Below, in pieces: positions 32,326 through 42,286 of a stretch of 64,000 bases of DNA. The stretch is from JAPHTQ01 sp050295975. Lineage in GTDB: Bacteria > Pseudomonadota > Gammaproteobacteria > Thiohalomonadales > Thiohalomonadaceae. The stretch is taken from positions 1-64,000 of the forward strand of contig JBNKQR010000008.1 of the NCBI GenBank assembly GCA_050295975.1. Reading direction: 5' to 3'. A model generated the notes under the pieces. That model saw only the letters and a list, made by a program, of their open reading frames with translations. It ran no database searches and had not been told where the DNA came from. The translations under genes and the position numbers were made by a program. The stretch's first letter is position 1. Each line of letters begins with the position of its first letter.

Positions 32326-33057
32326 ATGAAACAACCGGAAGGCCCATTCTGGCTTGAGCCCGACAGCGATCCGGCCCGTTTCCCGGACCCATTCTACGCC
32401 CTGAGTGAACCGAATGGCCTCCTCGCAGTTGGTGGCGATCTATCAATCGTACGCCTGCTCAACGCCTACCGTCAGGGGATTTTCCCCTGGTACAGCGATG
32501 GCCAGCCAATCCTCTGGTGGAGCCCTGATCCGCGCACGGTGCTCTTCCCTGAGAAGCTGAAAATCTCCCGTAGTCTGCGCAAGAAACTGCGCCAGCAACG
32601 CTTCCGCATCACTCTCGACTGCGATTTTGCTGGTGTCATCGATGCCTGTAGCGAGCCGCGAGACGAGCAGGGAGGCACCTGGATCACCGAGGAGATGAAA
32701 CAGGCTTACATCCGCCTGCACGAAATCGGCTTTGCCCATTCGGTAGAGTGCTGGGAAGAGGATAAACTGGTTGGTGGTCTGTATGGATTGAGTATGGGCA
32801 AGGCTTTCTTTGGCGAATCGATGTTCACTCGCCGCAGCGATGCCTCCAAAATCGCCTTTGCCCATCTGGTAGCACAACTGAATCTGTGGAACTTCCGCCT
32901 CATCGACTGTCAGGTTGAGAGTGAACACCTGACCAGTCTCGGCTCAGAGCCGATCCCGCGCGAGCAGTTCCTCGACCTGCTCGACGAGTCGTGTGAACCC
33001 ATCGATGCCCACCAGGACAAATGGTGGCTCGATCCAGAAATCGGCGGGCAGTGGTAA
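32326..33057 (+). CDS. aat: Leucyl/phenylalanyl-tRNA-protein transferase
   Basis: The 243-residue protein has FPDPFYALSEPNGLLAVGGDL, YRQGIFPWYSDGQPILWWSPDPR and GLYGLSMGKAFFGESMFTR in order, with LGSEPIPREQFL near the end, the canonical Aat pattern (segments shortened here). It attaches Leu or Phe from tRNA to proteins with N-terminal Arg or Lys, marking them for ClpAP through ClpS. clpA and clpS lie 1.5-4 kb away. Its stop codon shares one base with the bpt start. Confidence 0.96.
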   Translation: MKQPEGPFWLEPDSDPARFPDPFYALSEPNGLLAVGGDLSIVRLLNAYRQGIFPWYSDGQPILWWSPDPRTVLFPEKLKISRSLRKKLRQQRFRITLDCDFAGVIDACSEPRDEQGGTWITEEMKQAYIRLHEIGFAHSVECWEEDKLVGGLYGLSMGKAFFGESMFTRRSDASKIAFAHLVAQLNLWNFRLIDCQVESEHLTSLGSEPIPREQFLDLLDESCEPIDAHQDKWWLDPEIGGQW

Positions 33058-33782
33058 TGAGCAATCCCCGCGACTTTATTCCACCGGAGCTATTTTTCTA
33101 CGCCTCAGCTCCCCATCCATGCAGTTACCTGGATGAACAGGCGGTGACCCTGTTTGCCGATCCCAATGCAGAGATGAGCAAGTCAATCTATAGCGCACTC
33201 TCCGATCTCGGTTTCCGTCGTAGCGGCGAGTTTGTCTATTCCCCACGTTGTCCTGCCTGTAATGCCTGCCTGCCGGTACGCATCCCGGTGAAGGCGTTCA
33301 AGCCAGATCGCAGTCAGCGGCGCAACTGGAAACAGAACAGTGACCTGACGGTCACTCTCCACCCTGCTGAATTTAATGAGCAGCACTTTGATCTCTATCG
33401 ACGTTATATGGATGAGCGCCACCCTGACGGCAGCATGGCAAAACCCGATCAGGATCAGTACGTACGCTTCTTTGTCAGTCGCTGGGCCGATACCCGGTTT
33501 GTCGAGTTTGCCGAAAATGGTCGCCCCGTGGCGATCAGTGTCATGGATGTACTGGAGCAGGGACTTTCAGCGGTTTATACCTTCTTCGACCCGCAAGCAT
33601 ATAAACGCGGTCTTGGTGTCTATGCTGTGCTCTGGCTGATCGAAGAGGCAAAACGGCGTCATCTGCCCTACCTCTACCTGGGTTATCTCATCCACGAGAG
33701 CCCAAAAATGAACTACAAAACCCGATATCGACCGCTGGAATTCTTCCATGACGGTCTTTGGCAGCCGCTACCCCTCTCCTGA
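33057..33782 (+). CDS. bpt: Aspartate/glutamate leucyltransferase (ATE-like)
   Basis: From ATG 33057 (TAATG overlap with aat) the product has 241 residues. It has PHPCSYLDEQ, the cysteine pair region SPRCPACNACLPVRIPV, RSQRRNWKQNSDL, DGSMAKPDQDQY and YLGYLIHESPKMNYKTRYRP. Bpt adds Leu to N-terminal Asp and Glu, feeding the same ClpS-ClpAP N-degron route as aat. A longer frame upstream (from 33021) would overlap aat and is not supported. Confidence 0.95.
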   Translation: MSNPRDFIPPELFFYASAPHPCSYLDEQAVTLFADPNAEMSKSIYSALSDLGFRRSGEFVYSPRCPACNACLPVRIPVKAFKPDRSQRRNWKQNSDLTVTLHPAEFNEQHFDLYRRYMDERHPDGSMAKPDQDQYVRFFVSRWADTRFVEFAENGRPVAISVMDVLEQGLSAVYTFFDPQAYKRGLGVYAVLWLIEEAKRRHLPYLYLGYLIHESPKMNYKTRYRPLEFFHDGLWQPLPLS

Positions 33783-33923
33783 ACCGTTCCTGTGTCGCAG
33801 AATAAACGTGAGAAAAATCACGTATTTGCCCTAAAACACCATTGAAGTCGACATAACCGTCACCAAATTGTCATATATGAGCGATACTTTGAGCAGGGAG
33901 TTTTCCCTGGGCCAGAGAGGAAC

Positions 33924-34163
33924 GTGACCATGTTGAGTTTCGTTTACCGGTTGGTTCGTAGCTTTGAGCAGGAACACGGCGTACACCCTAACCTGCTCTA
34001 TCTCAGCAGTGTGCATATGCAGTCCCTGCGTGAGCAGTTGGATGCCTGTGATCAGATGGACGACATCGTTAATCTGCTCGGTATGGAGATTATTATTACC
34101 GACGAGACAATGCATCCTCACGTAGCATGGACATCACCACAATGGCGGCGCAAGGCAGTTTGA
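33924..34163 (+). CDS. Small conserved-looking cytoplasmic protein of unknown function
   Basis: The 79-residue product starts at GTG 33924 or ATG 33930, with GAGAGGAAC just upstream. It reads as a soluble, partly helical protein (SFVYRLVRSFEQEHGVHP, then SVHMQSLREQLDACDQ and LLGMEIIITDETMHPHVAW) with no signal peptide and one Cys. It lies between bpt and infA in an otherwise conserved gene order. I do not recognise a family. Confidence 0.65.
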   Translation: MTMLSFVYRLVRSFEQEHGVHPNLLYLSSVHMQSLREQLDACDQMDDIVNLLGMEIIITDETMHPHVAWTSPQWRRKAV

Positions 34164-34320
34164 AGCTGTAGGTACGCCCCGACCTGTTCCAATTTATCCG
34201 ACACCCGTCGGAGAAGCGTAATTTCCACTTTGAAAAATGATAGAAAATCAGGCAATATGCGTTGCGGATTTGGCATGGGTTGCGGTTTCCCCGCAACAAA
34301 AAAGAGAGCGTAAACACTGC

Positions 34321-34539
34321 ATGGCGAAAGAAGAAGGCATTGAGATGGAAGGGACGGTCGTTGAGACCCTTCCCAACACAACATTCCGGGTAGAACTGGA
34401 AAATGGTCACGTGGTGACTGCACATATCTCCGGCAAGATGCGTAAACACTACATCCGCATCCTCACTGGCGACAAAGTCACTGTACAGCTGACCCCGTAT
34501 GACCTGACCAAAGGTCGTATCACCTTCCGCGCTCGCTGA
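34321..34539 (+). CDS. infA: Translation initiation factor IF-1
   Basis: From ATG 34321 the product has 72 residues, the standard IF-1 size: MAKEEGIEMEGTVVETLPN, FRVELENGHVVTAHISGKMR and DLTKGRITFRAR, an OB fold. The frame is open upstream to 34237 but the extra residues do not fit the family. A hairpin GTTGCGG/CCGCAAC sits about 20 nt before the ribosome site (34279-34298) in the leader, without a T tract. Confidence 0.97.
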   Translation: MAKEEGIEMEGTVVETLPNTTFRVELENGHVVTAHISGKMRKHYIRILTGDKVTVQLTPYDLTKGRITFRAR

Positions 34540-34553
34540 GACGCGCAGAACAC

Positions 34554-34590
34554 AAACAAAAACGCCCGGCACTGCCGGGCGTTTTTGTTT
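34554..34590. terminator. Bidirectional terminator between infA and clpA
   Basis: A 9-bp stem ACGCCCGGC/GCCGGGCGT with an ACT loop is flanked by A-rich and T-rich runs, so it can end both convergent genes. Confidence 0.9.
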
Positions 34591-34605
34591 ATAGCGTTTA
34601 TTATC

Positions 34606-36867
34606 TCAGTGAACCACGGTTTCCTTACGCCCTTCAAATTCAAACTCCAGTTTGCCGTCACGTACAGTGATACGAACATGACCACCACCTTCGAGCACAC
34701 CAAAGAGTAACTCTTCGGCAAGCGGCTTCTTGATCTTCTCCTTAATCACCCTGGCCATGGGTCGTGCACCCATGCTTGGTTCGAAGCCGTGCTCGGCTAG
34801 CCAGGCACGTGCCTCTGCATCGACCTCGATGCTGACGCCCTTCTCTTCCAGTTGGGTCTCCAATTCCATAATGAACTTGTCGACCACGCTGGCGATGGTG
34901 GAAGGATCCAGCGACTTGAACTGGATGACCGCATCAAGTCGGTTACGGAACTCCGGCGTGAAGTGGCGGTTGATCACCTCGATCCCATCACTACTGTTGT
35001 CCTGCTCGGTGAAACCGATAGAGCGACGTGCTAGTTGATCGGCACCCAGGTTGGTGGTCATCACCAGGATCACATTGCGGAAATCCGCCTTGCGACCATT
35101 GTTGTCGGTAAGAGTGCCATGATCCATCACCTGCAACAGCAGATTGAAGACTTCCGGGTGTGCCTTTTCGATCTCATCCAGCAGCAGTACCGCATGGGGA
35201 TTCTTAGTAACGGCTTCGGTAAGTAGACCACCCTGATCGAAACCGACATAACCGGGAGGCGCACCGATGAGGCGTGATACGGTATGTCTTTCCATATACT
35301 CGGACATATCGAATCGGATCAGCTCAATTCCCATGGTGCGTGCAAGTTGGCGAGTCACTTCGGTCTTACCGACACCCGTGGGACCGGCAAAGAGGAACGA
35401 GCCGATGGGCTTCTGCTCCTGACCAAGACCAGAGCGTGACATCTTGATTGCAGTAGCAAGCACATCAATAGCATCGTCCTGACCGTAGATCATCAGTTTC
35501 AGATCCCGCTCCAGATGACGCAGGTTCTCTTTGTCGGAGGTGGAGACACTCTTGGCAGGAATACGGGCTATCTTTGCCACAACATCTTCAATCTCGCGCA
35601 CACCGATAGTCTTCTTCCGCTTGGAGGCAGGCTGCATACGCTGGCGTGCACCGGCCTCATCGATCACGTCGATGGCTTTGTCAGGCATGTGACGATCATT
35701 GATATAGCGCTCGGCCAGCTCAGCCGCCTCACGTAGTGCCGGCTTGGTGAACTTGACCGAGTGGTGCTCTTCAAAGCGACTCTTCAGCCCCTCGAGGATC
35801 TGAATGGTCTCCTCGACGCTGGGCTCCGGTACATCGATCTTCTGGAAGCGCCGCGCCAGAGCATGATCCTTCTCAAAGATGCCACGGTATTCGGTATAGG
35901 TGGTGGAGCCGATACACTTCAGATCACCCGAGGCGAGTACCGGCTTAACCAGATTGGAGGCATCCATGGCACCGCCAGAGGCAGCACCGGCACCGATGAT
36001 GGTATGAATCTCGTCGATAAAGAGGATCGCCCCCTCCTCCCGCTTGAGCTGGGAGAGTACCGCCTTAAAGCGCTTTTCAAAGTCGCCGCGATACTTGGTA
36101 CCGGCCAGCAGGGAGCCGAGGTCGAGGGAGTAGATGGTGCTACCGTCCAGAATCTCCGGCACTTCACCATCCACAATACGCTTGGCAAGCCCCTCGGCCA
36201 GAGCGGTCTTGCCCACCCCGGCCTCGCCGACAAATAACGGGTTGTTTTTGCGCCGACGACAGAGGACCTGAATGGTTCGTTCGATTTCGTCCTTACGACC
36301 GATAAGCGGGTCGATCTTTCCCTTGCGTGCCATGTCGTTGAGATTAACCGCGTAGGATTCGAGCGGACTTGCCTGCTCGGCCGCAGGCTCACTGGCACTC
36401 AGTGATGCCTCCTCATCCTCGTTCTCGCCGTCGTTGAACTTGGAAATACCGTGGGAGATGTAGTTCACCACATCAAGGCGGGTCACGTTCTGTTTGTTGA
36501 GGAAATAGAGCGCCTGGGACTCCTTCTCATTGAAGATTGCCACCAGCACATTGGCGCCGGTCGCTTCGCCCTTCTCGGAGGACTGGACCTGAAACACGGC
36601 ACGTTGGATCACCCGCTGAAAACCTAGGGTCGGCTGAGTCTCGATCTCGGAATCCTCCGGCAGGCGTGGAATATTGCTCTCGATGAATTCGGTCAGATCG
36701 CCACGCAGTGCCTCGATGTCGGCACCACAGGCCCTGAGGATAGGGCTGGCAGAGGGGTTATCGAGCAGAGCGAGCAACAGGTGCTCAACCGTCATGAATT
36801 CATGCCAGTGATCACGCGCCTGTTTGAAGGCCTGATTCAGCGTGTATTCCAGTTCTTTACTCAGCAT
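34606..36867 (-). CDS. clpA: ClpA, ATPase subunit of ClpAP protease
   Basis: The 753-residue protein has the Clp N domain (about 1-145) and two AAA+ modules with Walker A GEAGVGKTALAEGL and GPTGVGKTEVTRQL. A GYVGFDQGG pore loop and an SRSGLGQEQKPIG segment are present in the second module. It unfolds substrates for ClpP. It lies 18 nt after clpS; the clpS-clpA order and the divergent cspD are the usual gammaproteobacterial arrangement. Confidence 0.97.
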   Translation of the reverse strand: MLSKELEYTLNQAFKQARDHWHEFMTVEHLLLALLDNPSASPILRACGADIEALRGDLTEFIESNIPRLPEDSEIETQPTLGFQRVIQRAVFQVQSSEKGEATGANVLVAIFNEKESQALYFLNKQNVTRLDVVNYISHGISKFNDGENEDEEASLSASEPAAEQASPLESYAVNLNDMARKGKIDPLIGRKDEIERTIQVLCRRRKNNPLFVGEAGVGKTALAEGLAKRIVDGEVPEILDGSTIYSLDLGSLLAGTKYRGDFEKRFKAVLSQLKREEGAILFIDEIHTIIGAGAASGGAMDASNLVKPVLASGDLKCIGSTTYTEYRGIFEKDHALARRFQKIDVPEPSVEETIQILEGLKSRFEEHHSVKFTKPALREAAELAERYINDRHMPDKAIDVIDEAGARQRMQPASKRKKTIGVREIEDVVAKIARIPAKSVSTSDKENLRHLERDLKLMIYGQDDAIDVLATAIKMSRSGLGQEQKPIGSFLFAGPTGVGKTEVTRQLARTMGIELIRFDMSEYMERHTVSRLIGAPPGYVGFDQGGLLTEAVTKNPHAVLLLDEIEKAHPEVFNLLLQVMDHGTLTDNNGRKADFRNVILVMTTNLGADQLARRSIGFTEQDNSSDGIEVINRHFTPEFRNRLDAVIQFKSLDPSTIASVVDKFIMELETQLEEKGVSIEVDAEARAWLAEHGFEPSMGARPMARVIKEKIKKPLAEELLFGVLEGGGHVRITVRDGKLEFEFEGRKETVVH

Positions 36868-36885
36868 TGGGTAACCTCACTTCTG

Positions 36886-37251
36886 TTACTCTGCTTCCAT
36901 GGTGCATAGCAGCGGGTGCTGGTTGTGGCGCGCATACTCATTTACCTGAGTGACCTTGGTCTCTGCCACGTCACGGGTAAACAGACCACAAACCCCCTTA
37001 CCTTCTGTGTGTACAGCCAGCATCACCTGCGTTGCCCGGTGGCGCGGCATACCAAAATAGCTCTCCAGCACATGTACCACGAACTCCATTGGCGTGAAAT
37101 CGTCGTTCAGTAAGAGAACCTTATACATTCTGGGTCGCGCCAGCTCAGGCTCACTCTCCTGCACCAGCAGTTCGTGGTCGCCCTCATGCTCAGGCCGGTC
37201 GCTATCCTTCTTGCCCATGTTTCGTATCAAGCTACCCTTCAACTCAGTCAC
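36886..37251 (-). CDS. clpS: ClpS adaptor of ClpAP (N-degron recognin)
   Basis: The core PRMYKVLLLNDDFTPMEFVVHVL with FGMPRHRATQVMLAVHTEGKGVCG (shortened here) is the ClpS fold. Asn-Asp-Asp and the Met/His positions of the N-degron pocket are present. The start is uncertain: GTG 37251 (121 residues), TTG 37227 with AAGGG upstream, or ATG 37218 (110 residues). ClpS delivers proteins with N-terminal Leu, Phe, Tyr or Trp, including those made by Aat and Bpt encoded nearby. Confidence 0.95.
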   Translation of the reverse strand: MTELKGSLIRNMGKKDSDRPEHEGDHELLVQESEPELARPRMYKVLLLNDDFTPMEFVVHVLESYFGMPRHRATQVMLAVHTEGKGVCGLFTRDVAETKVTQVNEYARHNQHPLLCTMEAE

Positions 37252-37425
37252 CGCCCGTACTCTCCATTAGTATTGGCGTTTAAGGCCATTTCCAATCCCA
37301 ATCTCTGACAATATTACTCTGATTCCCATCAATTTCACTCTTTGTAATTCTACTTCCCGCCCCCATCTTCAGGATGCGGCAGTGTTCACCATATACGAAA
37401 TCAACCGATTCGGGGTCTGCAGACT

Positions 37426-37677
37426 ATGGCTAGCGGCGTGGTCAAATGGTTTAACAACGACAAGGGCTACGGCTTTGTGCTGATGGATGATGAAGCGCAG
37501 AGCGAAGTCTTTGTCCACCACAGTGCCATCGACATGCAGGGCTTCAAGACCCTGCGACACGGTCAGGCTGTCGAATTCTCCCTCTACTACGGCCCCAAGG
37601 GACTGACCGCCTCCTACCTGCGCCTGCTCAACGACAAAGACGATGTAGGACTATCTGTACACCCCACGCCACACTAG
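37426..37677 (+). CDS. cspD: Cold-shock-domain protein (CspD-like)
   Basis: The 83-residue product starts MASGVVKWFNNDKGYGFV (RNP1 KGYGFV) and has VFVHHSAID (RNP2) and HGQAVEFSLYYGPKG, with a short C-terminal tail. It is a nucleic-acid-binding OB fold. The CspD assignment rests on its divergent position next to clpS as in E. coli and Pseudomonas and on the tail beyond the 70-residue Csp core. It ends 11 nt before the convergent icd. Confidence 0.9.
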   Translation: MASGVVKWFNNDKGYGFVLMDDEAQSEVFVHHSAIDMQGFKTLRHGQAVEFSLYYGPKGLTASYLRLLNDKDDVGLSVHPTPH

Positions 37678-37688
37678 GCCGGTGATGT

Positions 37689-38945
<1,257 letters not shown>

Positions 38946-39030
38946 GAGGGGATCCAGTCATGCATTGCGGTTATTAAAGCAAAGCGAAATAATGATGGGC
39001 CTGAGCGCAACATTCAATAGCCAATTACTG

Positions 39031-39654
39031 ATGTCACGTATTCTCTTACTGAACAAACCCTATGATGTGCTCTGTCAGTTCACCGACAACGACGGCCGTG
39101 AGACCCTGACCAGATACGTCACTGAGAAGGACTTCTATCCGGCAGGCCGGCTCGACCGCGATAGTGAGGGGCTAGTACTCCTGACCGATGATGGCGCACT
39201 GCAACACTGCGTAGCCCACCCACAGAACAAAATGGAAAAAACCTACTGGGTCCAGGTTGAAGGGAGCATCGACGAAAACGCCCTCTCCGCCCTGCGTCGC
39301 GGGGTAACACTAAAGGATGGACTCACTCGACCAGCCAAAGCGTCGCTGCTCAATGAGCCGGATATCTGGCCGCGCACGCCACCAATCCGCTATCGCGCAG
39401 CCATTCCCACCAGCTGGCTCAGCCTGACCATCAGTGAGGGGCGCAACCGTCAGGTACGGCGCATGACCGCGGCGGTTGGTTTCCCTACCCTGCGTTTGAT
39501 ACGCTGGGCCGTTGGTGAATGGACTCTGGACAACCTGCAACCGAGCCAGTGGCGTGAAGTTGCTGAGAATGACGTCGAAATATTCCGTAATGAATGCGCC
39601 AAACTGAAACAGCGCACTCCACAACGCCGAACCAACGACCGAAGAAAACGATGA
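39031..39654 (+). CDS. rluE: 23S rRNA pseudouridine(2457) synthase RluE
   Basis: From ATG 39031 the product has 207 residues: ILLLNKPYDVLCQFTDNDGR, the catalytic GRLDRDSEGLVLLTDDG with Asp, and SEGRNRQVRRMTAAVGFPTL. This matches RluE closely by pattern. Alternative ATGs lie at 38992 and 38995; none has a good ribosome site. The stop overlaps the nudJ start by 4 nt. The order icd-rluE-nudJ-mnmA-hflD is the E. coli order. Confidence 0.94.
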   Translation: MSRILLLNKPYDVLCQFTDNDGRETLTRYVTEKDFYPAGRLDRDSEGLVLLTDDGALQHCVAHPQNKMEKTYWVQVEGSIDENALSALRRGVTLKDGLTRPAKASLLNEPDIWPRTPPIRYRAAIPTSWLSLTISEGRNRQVRRMTAAVGFPTLRLIRWAVGEWTLDNLQPSQWREVAENDVEIFRNECAKLKQRTPQRRTNDRRKR

Positions 39655-40103
39655 CAGATATCTGGACACCCCACCTTACCGTCGCCGCCGTTATTGAAGA
39701 AGAGGGAAAATTTCTCCTGGTTGAGGAGCGCTCTGAAGGCAAGATTGTCCTCAATCAGCCCGCTGGCCATGTGGAAGAGGAAGAGACCATTATCCAAGCG
39801 GTGATCCGCGAAACGCTCGAGGAGAGTGGTCGCCGGTTCCAGCCTGAGGCGATCAGTGGTATCTATCGCTGGCGTAGTCCTGACAACGGCGTTACCTATC
39901 TGCGCCTCACCTTTTGCGGCGCCCATGGCGAACGTGACCGTGACTTGGCACTGGATACCGATATAATCACCACTCACTGGCTCAGCCTCGATGAACTCCA
40001 TCAACGTAGCGCGCAACTGCGCAGTCCATTAGTGATGCGCTGCTTCGATGACTATCTGGCCGGACAACGCTACCCACTGGAACTGGTCGAAGAGATCCGT
40101 TGA
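39651..40103 (+). CDS. nudJ: Nudix phosphatase NudJ
   Basis: The start at ATG 39651 overlaps the rluE stop. The 150-residue protein has a perfect Nudix box: GHVEEEETIIQAVIRETLEE followed by SG, preceded by NQPAG. NudJ of E. coli acts on nucleoside tri- and diphosphates and on thiamine-precursor pyrophosphate. TTGA overlap with mnmA indicates translational coupling. Assignment to NudJ is supported by gene order. Confidence 0.94.
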   Translation: MTDIWTPHLTVAAVIEEEGKFLLVEERSEGKIVLNQPAGHVEEEETIIQAVIRETLEESGRRFQPEAISGIYRWRSPDNGVTYLRLTFCGAHGERDRDLALDTDIITTHWLSLDELHQRSAQLRSPLVMRCFDDYLAGQRYPLELVEEIR

Positions 40104-41209
40104 ATACATCCACTACCATGAACACCAATCCACATCAGGTGATTGTCGGACTCTCCGGTGGTGTTGACTCGTCTGTCGCAGCGATACTGCTACAACAGCA
40201 GGGTTATCAGGTGGAAGGGTTGTTTATGAAGAACTGGGAAGAGGACGACACCCAGGAGTATTGCAGCGCGGAAGTGGACCTGGCCGATGCCAGGAGTGTC
40301 AGCGAGTCGTTGAGCATAACCCTACATGCGATCAATTTTTCTGCAGAATACTGGGATGAGGTCTTCAGTCACTTCCTTACAGAATACGAAGCGGGCCGCA
40401 CCCCAAACCCCGACATCCTCTGCAACCGCGAAATCAAGTTCAAGGCATTCCTCGATCACGCCATTCACCGAGGCGCCGATTTCATTGCCACTGGCCACTA
40501 TGCCCGCAGCAGAAAAGTCGATGGTCAGTATCAACTCTTAAAGGGGCTGGATAACGGCAAGGATCAAAGTTACTTCCTCTATACCCTGGGACAGCACCAA
40601 CTGGCCCGGGCACTCTTTCCCGTTGGGGAACTGCAGAAGAGTGAAGTACGCAAGATAGCCGAAGAACACCATCTGGTTACCCACGACAAAAAAGATAGCA
40701 CCGGGATCTGCTTCATTGGTGAGCGCAATTTTCGCGAATTTCTCAGTCGTTATCTTCAAGCAAAGCCCGGTGAAATTCAGACACCAGAAGGTGTTGTGAT
40801 CGGCCAGCATAATGGTTTGATGTACTACACCCTGGGGCAACGTCAAGGACTGGGCATCGGGGGTGTTGCTGGTCGCAATGATGACCCATGGTATGTAGCC
40901 GATAAGGATATGGAGCGTAATGTACTGATCGCAGTACAGGGTCATGACCATCCCCTTCTCTACTCCAGCAGCCTCACTGCAGGCCAACTAAGCTGGGTGG
41001 ATGGTATTGGCCCTGAAGCCCCCTTTCGTTGTCATGCAAAAACTCGCTATCGCCAACCGGATCAGGCCTGTACCATCACACACCTTGATAATGAAGGTTG
41101 CGAGGTAGTCTTTGATGAGCCACAACTGGCCGTCACCCCCGGACAATCGGTAGTATTTTATGCTGGAGAGATCTGCCTTGGTGGTGGCGTCATCGAATCC
41201 AAAACTTGA
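40100..41209 (+). CDS. mnmA: tRNA-specific 2-thiouridylase MnmA
   Basis: The 369-residue protein has the ATP-pyrophosphatase motif VGLSGGVDSSVAA, the first catalytic Cys in TPNPDILCNREIKF and the second in STGICFIGERNF, plus YYTLGQRQGLGIGG. It makes s2U34 in tRNA Lys, Glu and Gln with persulfide sulfur relayed through Tus proteins. The start may be TTG 40100 (TTGA overlap with nudJ) or ATG 40118. Confidence 0.97.
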   Translation: MNTSTTMNTNPHQVIVGLSGGVDSSVAAILLQQQGYQVEGLFMKNWEEDDTQEYCSAEVDLADARSVSESLSITLHAINFSAEYWDEVFSHFLTEYEAGRTPNPDILCNREIKFKAFLDHAIHRGADFIATGHYARSRKVDGQYQLLKGLDNGKDQSYFLYTLGQHQLARALFPVGELQKSEVRKIAEEHHLVTHDKKDSTGICFIGERNFREFLSRYLQAKPGEIQTPEGVVIGQHNGLMYYTLGQRQGLGIGGVAGRNDDPWYVADKDMERNVLIAVQGHDHPLLYSSSLTAGQLSWVDGIGPEAPFRCHAKTRYRQPDQACTITHLDNEGCEVVFDEPQLAVTPGQSVVFYAGEICLGGGVIESKT

Positions 41210-41239
41210 AACTCTCGCTACAGGATATATCGCAAGTTC

Positions 41240-41854
41240 ATGAAGAACATTAATGACAGAACCCTCGCCCTGGCTGGCGTTTTCCAGTCTGCGTGGTTAG
41301 TTGATCAAGTGGCACGAACAGGCAAGGTACCGCAGCCAGAATATGAGACGATCATCGGCTCACTATTTGAATTTTCACCAGTCAATACGGAAGCTGTATT
41401 CGGTTCACACTATGAGATCCGTCGCGGTCTACAAACCCTGGCCGAACAACTCGAATCCCGTGAAGAGACACGTAATCTCTACATTATGCGCTACGCCATC
41501 GGCCTGCTGATCCTCGAGCGTAAACTGGCTGCACAACCGGCAATGCTGCAAAAGATCGGCAACGATCTGGAAAGTGCCGGTCACCAGATTCGTCACTTTG
41601 GCCTGACCCATGAAAATGTCATCGCCCGCCTGGCTGATATCTATTCACACACCATCAGCACCCTCACTCCACGTATTATGGTCAGTGGTGAGAATAGCTA
41701 TCTTCAGGTACAGGACAATGCCAACAAGGTGAGGGGGCTACTACTGGCAGGGATCCGCGCCGCTGTATTATGGCGACAGTGCGGGGGCAATCGCTGGCAA
41801 CTGTTCTTCCAACGCAAGAAATACCTGCAACAGGCAAAAAAACTTCTGGCATAA
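41240..41854 (+). CDS. hflD: HflD homologue
   Basis: The 204-residue protein begins NINDRTLALAGVFQSAWLVD and has GLLILERKLAAQPAMLQKIG and SPRI-type end region TLTPRIMVSGE, the HflD pattern. HflD of E. coli modulates lambda CII and is peripheral to the membrane; its cellular role is not settled. It is the last gene of the rluE-nudJ-mnmA-hflD run. In E. coli purB follows, but here a terminator and a convergent gene follow. Confidence 0.93.
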   Translation: MKNINDRTLALAGVFQSAWLVDQVARTGKVPQPEYETIIGSLFEFSPVNTEAVFGSHYEIRRGLQTLAEQLESREETRNLYIMRYAIGLLILERKLAAQPAMLQKIGNDLESAGHQIRHFGLTHENVIARLADIYSHTISTLTPRIMVSGENSYLQVQDNANKVRGLLLAGIRAAVLWRQCGGNRWQLFFQRKKYLQQAKKLLA

Positions 41855-41885
41855 AAAAAGGCCGCCAAATGGGCAGCCTTTTTAT
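41854..41885. terminator. Bidirectional terminator between hflD and the ComEA-like gene
   Basis: An imperfect stem (AGGC-C-GCC with GGGC-A-GCCT) is flanked by seven A and five T residues. Confidence 0.75.
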
Positions 41886-41900
41886 TCACCATGAAGTGGA

Positions 41901-42170
41901 TCAACTTACTTTATCTTTAATCAATATGTTGGATTTGTTCTTTTCCAGCAATGCCGGACCAACACCTTTCACCTTGAGCAGATCGTTGATCGATTTAAAG
42001 GGGCCATGTTCCTTTCGATACTGCACAATGGCCTCCGCCTTCTTTGCACCAACCCCTTTCAACTCTTTTGCCAATGCATTGGCATCAGCAGTATTGATAT
42101 TGACGCTCCATGCCAAGGATGAGAAGAGAAAGAAAAACAGCAGACTAATCGCTCTAACAACATTCATCAT
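41901..42170 (-). CDS. ComEA-type helix-hairpin-helix protein
   Basis: From ATG 42170, 8 nt after GGAGG, the product has 89 residues. A signal peptide (hydrophobic to about residue 20, cleavage before VNINTADA) is followed by VNINTADANALAKELKGVGA and INDLLKVKGVGPALLEKNKS, a double helix-hairpin-helix that binds DNA. Such small exported proteins are related to the DNA receptor part of ComEA and may serve DNA uptake. It stands alone. Confidence 0.92.
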   Translation of the reverse strand: MMNVVRAISLLFFFLFSSLAWSVNINTADANALAKELKGVGAKKAEAIVQYRKEHGPFKSINDLLKVKGVGPALLEKNKSNILIKDKVS

Positions 42171-42286
42171 TGATACGTCCTCCATTACACGTATTACGGA
42201 TTTAAAGCCCGCTCAGTAAACGTGATGAGGAAATATTCCGCAAGACTCCTGCTGTAGGAGAATTCGGTATCTGTTGTCAGAGATCA

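Noticed and set aside
34264..34284. TTGGCATGGGTTGC before infA as a sigma-54 promoter
   Set aside because: GG and GC are separated by 8 instead of 10 bases, and IF-1 is a housekeeping gene.
34279..34298. Hairpin GTTGCGG/CCGCAAC before infA as a terminator
   Set aside because: It is followed by A residues, not T, on the coding strand, and no gene ends there on the other strand.
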